Part shown: positions 1-8,172 of the stretch, piece by piece
Layout: each line of letters begins with the position of its first letter
Position numbering within the stretch: the stretch's first letter is position 1
Source: CAG-791 sp963657295
GTDB lineage: Bacteria > Bacillota > Clostridia > Lachnospirales > Lachnospiraceae
Length of the DNA: 8,172 nt
Reading direction: 5' to 3'
NCBI GenBank assembly: GCA_963657295.1
Contig: CAVKMX010000103.1
Location: 1-8,172, forward strand
Notes under the pieces: generated by a model
Told to the model about the DNA's origin: nothing
Database searches by the model: none
What the model saw: the letters and a program-made list of their open reading frames with translations, nothing else
Position numbers and translations under genes: made by a program

Positions 1-56
1 AAGAGAAAGCGGGATAAGGCACAATATGGTGGTACCTGTACACACAGCAAACGAAC

Positions 57-70
57 GCCGAGGGATCGGC
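57..70 (+). promoter_or_regulatory. Small hairpin with GNRA-type tetraloop
   Basis: GCCGA at 57-61 pairs with TCGGC at 66-70, enclosing the loop GGGA, which fits the GNRA tetraloop class. Five base pairs is short and could arise by chance in G+C-rich DNA. It is the first of the hairpins upstream of rpoB. No function is assigned. Confidence 0.35.
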
Positions 71-102
71 AGGGACACAGACCGCCTGCAGTATGTATAT
101 GC

Positions 103-150
103 GCGGCTGTTTCGGGCGTCGGAGGGCTTTTCCGGTGCAGAGGCAGCCGC
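103..150 (+). promoter_or_regulatory. Long imperfect hairpin in rpoB leader
   Basis: GCGGCTGTTTC at 103-113 pairs with GAGGCAGCCGC at 140-150 over 11 base pairs, two of them G-U. After a small internal loop (114-115 against 139), bases 116-125 pair with 129-138 over about 10 more pairs, four of them G-U. The result is a nearly continuous stem of about 21 pairs. No T run follows, so termination is unlikely. Known roles for long stems in this position include RNase III processing, as described between rplL and rpoB in Escherichia coli, and translational control. Which applies here cannot be told from the sequence. Confidence 0.55.
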
Positions 151-175
151 ATGGATTTCAGGCATTCCCTTCGCG

Positions 176-203
176 GCGGCTGATTTCAGCGGAAACCAGC
201 CGC
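176..203 (+). promoter_or_regulatory. Strong hairpin in rpoB leader
   Basis: GCGGCTG at 176-182 pairs with CAGCCGC at 197-203. After one A-C mismatch (183 and 196), TTTC at 184-187 pairs with GAAA at 192-195 around the loop AGCG. This gives 11 pairs in a compact 28-base element. The 7-base arms are the same sequences that form the base of the hairpin at 103-150, so arms of the two hairpins can be exchanged. It is not followed by a T run. Confidence 0.6.
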
Positions 204-231
204 AGGCGGATGGATGCGGTTCCATCTGTTT
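204..231 (+). promoter_or_regulatory. Hairpin directly abutting the 176-203 stem
   Basis: GATGGA at 209-214 pairs with TCCATC at 221-226 around the loop TGCGGT. The stem extends outward through 204-208 and 227-231 with A-U, G-U, G-U, C-G and G-U pairs, giving about 11 pairs. It begins on the base right after the 176-203 hairpin ends, so the two could stack end to end. ATGGAT also occurs at 151-156 and could compete for the TCCAT arm. The G-U-rich lower part makes the full length less certain than the upper six pairs. Confidence 0.45.
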
Positions 232-264
232 ATCATATCCGGCTCTGTGAATCCCCTGCTGCAG

Positions 265-290
265 CCTCTGTTTCCGGACAAGGACAGAGG
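265..290 (+). promoter_or_regulatory. Hairpin near the rpoB translation start
   Basis: CCTCTGT at 265-271 pairs perfectly with ACAGAGG at 284-290, with two possible G-U pairs inside. Another CTCTGT at 243-248 could compete for the same right arm. The stem ends about 28 bases before the rpoB ribosome binding site. A smaller bulged stem at 296-313 (TCCG with CGGA around GCTTT) lies even closer to it. Either could affect ribosome access, but no conserved regulatory motif was recognised. Confidence 0.4.
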
Positions 291-317
291 AGCGATGTTC
301 CGGCTTTCGGACACAGC

Positions 318-324
318 GAGGTAA
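318..324 (+). promoter_or_regulatory. Ribosome binding site of rpoB
   Basis: GAGG at 318-321 lies 7 bases before the ATG at 329, a suitable Shine-Dalgarno position. It supports this start over the in-frame ATG at residue 18, which has no comparable purine-rich site. Confidence 0.75.
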
Positions 325-328
325 ATGA

Positions 329-3300
329 ATGAGCAACAAGATCAGGCTTCATTCCGTTGGAAGCGGTAAGAGCATTCGCATGAGCTATTCCCGCCAGAAG
401 GAAGTGCTGGAGATGCCCAACCTTATTGAGGTTCAGAAGGCATCCTACCAGTGGTTTCTGGATCAGGGTCTTCAGGAGGTGTTCGATGACATTTCTCCGA
501 TCGAAGACTACAGCGGGCATCTGTCGCTCTCCTTTGTGAGCTATCGGCTCTGCGAGGATGAGATCAAATATTCCATTGCCAAGTGCAAGGAGAGAGATGC
601 CACCTATGCGGCTCCTCTTCGCGCCAAGGTCCGCCTGTATGACAAGGAGAACAAGAAGGAAGTCAAGGAGCAGGAGATCTTCATGGGAGATCTGCCGCTG
701 ATGACCCGGACAGGAACCTTTGTCATCAACGGTGCGGAGCGCGTCATCGTTTCTCAGCTGGTCCGTTCTCCGGGCATTTATTACGGCATTGATAAGGATA
801 AATACGGCAAGGAACTCTATTCCTGCACTGTGATCCCGAACCGGGGTGCATGGCTGGAGTACGAGACAGACTCCAATGATATTTTCTACGTCCGCGTGGA
901 CCGCACCAGAAAGGTGCCGGTCACGGTGCTCATCCGCGCGCTGGGCGTCGGAACCGATGAGGAGATCATCGACATGTTCGGCGACGAGCCGAAGCTTCAG
1001 GGGAGCTTCACCAAGGATCCGGCCCACTCCTACGAGGAGGGCCTTCTTGAGCTGTACAAGAAGATCCGTCCCGGAGAGCCGCTTTCGGTCGAGAGTGCGG
1101 ACAGCCTGATCAACGCCATGTTCTTTGATCCCAGAAGATATGATCTCGCCAAGGTCGGACGCTACAAGTTCAACAAGAAGCTCGCGCTGCGCAACCGCAT
1201 TGCGGGCCACGTTCTGGCGGAGGATGTCGTGGATGAGGCGAACGGCGACATTCTGGGCAGCGCCGGCGAAACGGTTACCCGTGAGATGGCCGATGAGATC
1301 CAGAACGCGGCCATCCCCTATGTCTGGCTGCAGACAGAGGGACGCGACAGGGTAAAGATTCTCTCCAACCTGATGGTCGATATCACGCATTTCGTGGACT
1401 GCGATCCGAAGGAGCTGGGAATCACAGAGGATGTTTACTATCCGGCACTGCGCGAAATTTTGATTCAGTATCAGGACAACGAGGATCCGGAGGCACTGGC
1501 GGAGGCGCTGCGCAAGAGCGTCCGCGAGCTGATCCCCAAGCACATCACGAAGGAGGACATCCTCGCGTCCATCAACTACAACATGCATCTGGAGTACGGC
1601 ATCGGAACGGACGATGACATTGACCATCTGGGCAACCGCCGGATCCGCAGTGTCGGCGAGCTGCTGCAGAATCAGTACCGCATCGGCCTTTCAAGACTCG
1701 AGCGCGTGGTGCGGGAGAGAATGACGACACACGATGCGGCGGAGGAGATTTCCCCGCAGGCGCTGATCAACATCAAGCCGGTGCAGGCGGCGGTGAAGGA
1801 ATTCTTCGGCTCCTCCCAGCTGTCTCAGTTCATGGATCAGAACAATCCGCTGTCGGAAATTACGCACAAGAGACGTCTGTCGGCCCTCGGCCCCGGAGGC
1901 CTTTCGAGAGACCGCGCAGGCTTCGAGGTGCGTGACGTGCATTACACGCACTACGGACGCATGTGCCCCATCGAGACACCTGAGGGCCCGAACATCGGTC
2001 TGATCAACTCGCTGGCGTCCTTTGCCAAGATCAACCAGTACGGCTTCGTGGAGGCACCCTACCGCAAGATCGATCAGAACGATCCGAAGGGACCGCGCGT
2101 GACGGACGAAGTGGTGTATATGACGGCGGACGAAGAGGATAACTATCATGTGGCTCAGGCCAGCACGGTGCTGGACGAGGAGGGCTACATTGTGGACAGC
2201 TATGCATCCGGACGTTACCGTACGGAGACCTCCTCGTATCCCAGAACAGCGTTTCAGTACATGGATGTGTCGCCGCGCATGGTATTCTCCGTGGCCACGT
2301 CCCTGGTGCCCTTCCTGCAGAACGATGATGCGAACCGTGCACTGATGGGATCCAACATGCAGCGTCAGGGTGTGCCGCTGATTTCCACCGAGGCACCCGT
2401 TGTGGGGACCGGCATGGAGGAGAAGGCAGCCAGAGACTCCGGCGTCTGCGTCATTGCGGAGAAGGCCGGTACGGTTCTGTTCGTCGACGGAACAAAGATT
2501 TCGGTCCGTTATGACGACGGAACGGCAGAGGAAATCGAGCTGACGAAGTATCTGCGCTCCAACCAGTCCAACTGCTACAACCAGAAGCCGATTGTGAACA
2601 CAGGAGATCATTTTGAGGCCGGCGATGTTCTGGCAGACGGTGCCTCCACACAGAACGGTGTTCTGGCCCTCGGCAAGAATCCGCTCATCGGCTTCATGTG
2701 CTGGGAGGGATACAACTACGAGGACGCTGTCCTTCTGTCGGAGCGTCTGGTGCGTGATGATGTATACACCTCCATCCATATCGAGGAGTATGAGGCAGAG
2801 GCCAGAGACACCAAGCTCGGACCGGAGGAGATTACGCGGGATGTGCCGGGCGTCGGCGAGGATGCTCTGCGCGATCTGGATGAGTACGGCGTGATCCGTG
2901 TCGGCGCAGAGGTTCGTGCCGGGGATATCCTGGTCGGCAAGGTGACGCCGAAGGGAGAAACCGAGCTGACGGCAGAGGAGCGTCTGCTGCGCGCCATCTT
3001 CGGCGAGAAGGCAAGAGAGGTTCGCGACACCTCCCTGAAGGTACCGCACGGTGAGTACGGCATCATTGTCGACACCAAGGTCTTCACCCGCGAGAACGGC
3101 GATGAGCTGGCACCCGGCGTGAACAAGGCGGTCCGCATTTACATCGCCCAGAAGAGAAAGATCTCCGTCGGCGATAAGATGGCCGGCCGTCACGGCAATA
3201 AGGGTGTCGTTTCCAGAATCCTTCCGGTGGAGGATATGCCGTATCTTCCCAACGGACGGCCGCTGGACATCGTGCTGAACCCGCTGGGCGTGCCTTCCCG

Positions 3301-4237
3301 AATGAACATCGGACAGGTGCTGGAGCTGCATCTGTCGCTGGCCTCCAAGGTCCTGGGCTTTAATGTGGCCACGCCGAACTTCGACGGCGCAACCCATGAG
3401 GACATTACCAAGCAGCTGGAGATGGCGAACAAATACGTCAACTGCAGCTGGGATGAATTCGAGGCGGAGTACAGGGACAAGGTTGAGCCGGAGGTGATGC
3501 AGTATCTGTATGAGCATCTGGATCATCGCGAAGAGTGGAAGGGCGTGCCGATTACCCCGGACGGAAAGGTCCAGCTGCGCGACGGCCGCACCGGTGAGAA
3601 GTTCGACAATCCGACCTCCATCGGCTTCATGCACTATATGAAGCTGCACCATCTGGTGGACGATAAGATTCATGCCCGTTCCACGGGCCCCTATTCCCTT
3701 GTTACCCAGCAGCCGCTGGGAGGCAAGGCCCAGTTCGGCGGACAGCGCTTCGGAGAAATGGAGGTATGGGCGCTGGAGGCATACGGCGCTGCCTACACGC
3801 TGCAGGAGATCCTGACCGTGAAGTCGGATGATGTGGTGGGCCGCGTGAAGACCTACGAAGCGATCATCAAGGGCGAGAACATTCCGGAGGCAGGCATTCC
3901 GGAGTCCTTCAAGGTGCTGCTGAAGGAGCTGCAGTCGCTCGGACTGGATGTGCAGGTCCTTAAGGAGGACGGCACCGAGGCGGAGATCAAGGAGGACATC
4001 GACTACGGGGAATCCTCGATCTACAAGTTTGCCATGGCCAACAACTTCAAGGACTCCGGCGATACGGACCGCGATTCCCTGGCCAAGGGCGGCATGTCTC
4101 TGCAGGAATTCAACGCAGAGGGAGAGCTGCAGGAGGCAGAGGAGGAGACGCCGGAGAGCGAAGTGCAGGATCCGGACAGCTTCGATGACCTGAACAACGA
4201 CATGGACAACGATGTTTTCACTGATGCAGAGGAGTGA
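329..4237 (+). CDS. rpoB: DNA-directed RNA polymerase subunit beta
   Basis: This is the complete 1302-residue beta subunit of the cytoplasmic RNA polymerase core; it forms one side of the active-site cleft and binds the RNA-DNA hybrid. The N-terminal protrusion and lobe domains cover about residues 1-430, with DHLGNRR at 432-438. The rifampicin-binding region lies at 494-522 and has the drug-sensitive residues Q500, D503, H513 and S518 (E. coli 513, 516, 526, 531). The flap is about 740-930. The invariant lysines K950 and K958 sit in GDKMAGRHGNK. The clamp-contacting C-terminal motif PESFKVLLKELQSLG starts at 1191. The last 38 residues are strongly acidic (17 D or E, no K or R). The length is between Bacillus (about 1193) and E. 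coli (1342); the excess over Bacillus seems to lie in the lobe/protrusion part (about 345-415) and the acidic tail. The start matches clostridial homologues and has a ribosome binding site. Leu codons TTA and CTA are absent and TCA occurs once (residue 455). Confidence 0.98.
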   Translation: MSNKIRLHSVGSGKSIRMSYSRQKEVLEMPNLIEVQKASYQWFLDQGLQEVFDDISPIEDYSGHLSLSFVSYRLCEDEIKYSIAKCKERDATYAAPLRAKVRLYDKENKKEVKEQEIFMGDLPLMTRTGTFVINGAERVIVSQLVRSPGIYYGIDKDKYGKELYSCTVIPNRGAWLEYETDSNDIFYVRVDRTRKVPVTVLIRALGVGTDEEIIDMFGDEPKLQGSFTKDPAHSYEEGLLELYKKIRPGEPLSVESADSLINAMFFDPRRYDLAKVGRYKFNKKLALRNRIAGHVLAEDVVDEANGDILGSAGETVTREMADEIQNAAIPYVWLQTEGRDRVKILSNLMVDITHFVDCDPKELGITEDVYYPALREILIQYQDNEDPEALAEALRKSVRELIPKHITKEDILASINYNMHLEYGIGTDDDIDHLGNRRIRSVGELLQNQYRIGLSRLERVVRERMTTHDAAEEISPQALINIKPVQAAVKEFFGSSQLSQFMDQNNPLSEITHKRRLSALGPGGLSRDRAGFEVRDVHYTHYGRMCPIETPEGPNIGLINSLASFAKINQYGFVEAPYRKIDQNDPKGPRVTDEVVYMTADEEDNYHVAQASTVLDEEGYIVDSYASGRYRTETSSYPRTAFQYMDVSPRMVFSVATSLVPFLQNDDANRALMGSNMQRQGVPLISTEAPVVGTGMEEKAARDSGVCVIAEKAGTVLFVDGTKISVRYDDGTAEEIELTKYLRSNQSNCYNQKPIVNTGDHFEAGDVLADGASTQNGVLALGKNPLIGFMCWEGYNYEDAVLLSERLVRDDVYTSIHIEEYEAEARDTKLGPEEITRDVPGVGEDALRDLDEYGVIRVGAEVRAGDILVGKVTPKGETELTAEERLLRAIFGEKAREVRDTSLKVPHGEYGIIVDTKVFTRENGDELAPGVNKAVRIYIAQKRKISVGDKMAGRHGNKGVVSRILPVEDMPYLPNGRPLDIVLNPLGVPSRMNIGQVLELHLSLASKVLGFNVATPNFDGATHEDITKQLEMANKYVNCSWDEFEAEYRDKVEPEVMQYLYEHLDHREEWKGVPITPDGKVQLRDGRTGEKFDNPTSIGFMHYMKLHHLVDDKIHARSTGPYSLVTQQPLGGKAQFGGQRFGEMEVWALEAYGAAYTLQEILTVKSDDVVGRVKTYEAIIKGENIPEAGIPESFKVLLKELQSLGLDVQVLKEDGTEAEIKEDIDYGESSIYKFAMANNFKDSGDTDRDSLAKGGMSLQEFNAEGELQEAEEETPESEVQDPDSFDDLNNDMDNDVFTDAEE
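4229..4234 (+). promoter_or_regulatory. Ribosome binding site of rpoC, inside the rpoB end
   Basis: GAGGAG occupies the last two sense codons of rpoB (Glu-Glu) and lies 9 bases before the rpoC ATG. Ribosomes finishing rpoB would cover this site, so translational coupling of beta and beta' is plausible. Confidence 0.8.
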
Positions 4238-4243
4238 TGATAG
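4235..4243 (+). other. Three tandem in-frame stop codons between rpoB and rpoC
   Basis: The rpoB reading frame ends in TGA, TGA, TAG with no base between them, and the next codon of the same frame is the rpoC ATG. The whole intergenic gap is therefore the second and third stop codons. rpoB and rpoC are in phase (4244 minus 329 is divisible by three), so read-through of all three would yield a beta-beta' fusion. Such fusions are known in Helicobacter and relatives. Confidence 0.95.
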
Positions 4244-7954
<3,711 letters not shown>

Positions 7955-7986
7955 AATGGGCTCCGGACTGCTGCTCCAACTTTTGA

Positions 7987-8015
7987 TTGACAGCGACAGT
8001 CAGAATGCGTAAACT
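7987..8015 (+). promoter_or_regulatory. Possible sigma-A promoter for the str operon
   Basis: TTGACA at 7987-7992 is a perfect -35 consensus. Seventeen bases later, TAAACT at 8010-8015 matches four of six -10 positions. Transcription would start near 8022, giving rpsL a leader of about 120 bases. The weak -10 box and lack of an extended -10 element limit confidence. A promoter ahead of rpsL is expected, because the str operon has its own promoter in several bacteria. Confidence 0.45.
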
Positions 8016-8016
8016 T

Positions 8017-8049
8017 AGAGCGATGTGCGTAAATGCACATCGCTCTTTT
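8017..8049 (+). terminator. Intrinsic terminator or attenuator after rpoC
   Basis: AGAGCGATGTGC at 8017-8028 pairs perfectly with GCACATCGCTCT at 8035-8046, a 12-bp stem with a six-base loop (GTAAAT). It is followed by only three more T after the stem, then G. The stem is strong and the T tract short, so partial termination with read-through into rpsL is likely. It lies 62 bases after the rpoC stop codon. Confidence 0.8.
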
Positions 8050-8078
8050 GCTGTCCGTGACGATCAGACGGGACGGCA
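8049..8078 (+). promoter_or_regulatory. Hairpin in the rpsL leader
   Basis: TGCTGTCC at 8049-8056 pairs with GGACGGCA at 8071-8078, eight pairs including one G-U, around a 14-base loop. It begins just after the terminator stem. Part of its loop and right arm (CAGACGG, 8065-8071) can instead pair with 8097-8104. No known ribosomal-protein leader motif was recognised. Confidence 0.35.
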
Positions 8079-8093
8079 GAGGAAGACACGTAA

Positions 8094-8120
8094 TGTCCGG
8101 TCTGGGTTAACAGACGGATA
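8094..8120 (+). promoter_or_regulatory. Hairpin just upstream of the rpsL ribosome binding site
   Basis: GTCTG at 8100-8104 pairs with CAGAC at 8111-8115 around the loop GGTTAA. With G8099 bulged out, TGTCC at 8094-8098 pairs with GGATA at 8116-8120, one pair being G-U. The total is about ten pairs. The stem ends eight bases before the Shine-Dalgarno sequence, so it leaves that site free but is close enough to matter for initiation. Confidence 0.4.
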
Positions 8121-8128
8121 AATCTAAC

Positions 8129-8136
8129 AAGGAGGT
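8129..8136 (+). promoter_or_regulatory. Strong ribosome binding site of rpsL
   Basis: AAGGAGGT is a near-complete match to the 16S rRNA 3' end and lies about 8 bases before the ATG at 8144. It fits the high expression expected of S12 and fixes the start. Confidence 0.92.
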
Positions 8137-8143
8137 AATCAGA

Positions 8144-8172
8144 ATGCCGACATTTAACCAGCTGGTAAGAAA
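8144..8172 (+). CDS. rpsL: 30S ribosomal protein S12, N-terminal fragment
   Basis: Only nine full codons and two bases of a tenth are in the window; the gene continues past the end. The visible residues MPTFNQLVR, with AA starting a probable Lys codon, are the characteristic N-terminus of S12, the decoding-centre protein of the small ribosomal subunit. The perfect ribosome binding site and the position after rpoC, where the str operon (rpsL, rpsG, fusA, tuf) commonly follows, support the call. The streptomycin-related residues of S12 lie outside the window. Confidence 0.92.

Larger units (their letters stand above)
1..328 (+). other. Non-coding rpoB upstream region / leader
   Basis: No gene is supported here. 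Short open frames exist (26-250 and 93-332), but their translations are rich in Arg, Ser, Ala and Pro, resemble no family I know, and their starts lack a convincing ribosome binding site. In most bacteria rplL lies just upstream of rpoB, often separated by a transcribed regulatory gap, so this stretch is probably a transcribed leader between rplL and rpoB. The first 56 bases show nothing clear. From 57 onward several hairpins can be drawn (57-70, 103-150, 176-203, 204-231, 265-290, 296-313). None is followed by a run of T, so none looks like a classical intrinsic terminator. No promoter with both good -35 and -10 boxes was found. Confidence 0.7.

Noticed and set aside
3..17. Possible last codons of an upstream gene (Glu-Lys-Ala-Gly-stop), perhaps rplL
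   Set aside because: Only four codons are visible and they do not resemble the usual end of L7/L12. It cannot be assigned.
72..101. Possible promoter, GGGACA with TATATG 18 bases later
   Set aside because: Both boxes match only four of six positions and the implied start would fall inside the hairpin at 103-150.
176..231. The rpoB leader hairpins as intrinsic terminators
   Set aside because: The stem at 176-203 is followed by AGGCGG and the stem at 204-231 by ATCATATCC; neither has a T run.
231..236. TATCAT as a -10 box for rpoB
   Set aside because: It matches five of six positions but no acceptable -35 box lies 15-19 bases upstream.
26..250. A 74-codon open frame upstream of rpoB
   Set aside because: No recognisable domain, weak start context, and overlap with the hairpins and with another equally open frame.
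93..332. A 79-codon open frame whose TGA overlaps the rpoB ATG as ATGA, suggesting a coupled leader peptide
   Set aside because: The translation is Arg/Ser/Ala/Pro-rich with no family resemblance, the start has no clear ribosome binding site, and the frame runs through strong hairpins. The ATGA overlap is probably chance.

Overview
This window is a core chromosomal segment of a Gram-positive bacterium. It holds the complete RNA polymerase genes rpoB and rpoC, a short intergenic region, and the first codons of rpsL (ribosomal protein S12). All genes are on the + strand. The protein signatures fit Clostridia, most likely a G+C-rich member related to Lachnospiraceae. The beta subunit opens with a clostridial-type N-terminus and reads RDVHYTHYGRMCP next to the rifampicin region. 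The beta' trigger loop lacks the large proteobacterial insertion. The gene order rpoB-rpoC-rpsL joins the rpoBC operon directly to the str operon. This taxonomic placement is inference from motifs; no search was run.

Layout: positions 1-328 contain no gene I can support, and rplL, the usual upstream neighbour, must end before the window if it is present. This stretch contains a series of hairpins. Two of them (103-150 and 176-203) are built from the same complementary 7-mers, GCGGCTG and CAGCCGC, each present twice in alternation. A third (204-231) abuts the second. rpoB runs 329-4237. It is followed by three consecutive in-frame stop codons and then immediately by the rpoC ATG at 4244, in the same reading frame. 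rpoC runs 4244-7954. The rpoC-rpsL gap (7955-8143) holds a 12-bp intrinsic-terminator-like hairpin, a possible promoter that overlaps its left arm, and two further hairpins before a near-perfect Shine-Dalgarno sequence and rpsL at 8144.

beta and beta' together form the catalytic core of RNA polymerase, and their adjacency with a very short gap should help keep their synthesis in step. The terminator plus promoter before rpsL would let ribosomal protein and elongation factor genes downstream be set partly independently of polymerase genes. Both proteins carry all the catalytic and zinc-binding residues that can be checked by eye and look intact.

No mobile element, CRISPR array, tRNA, rRNA or accessory system was found. 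The coding part is ordinary. The most interesting material is in the two non-coding leaders, which look like candidate cis-regulatory RNAs whose existence rests only on base-pairing seen in a single sequence.
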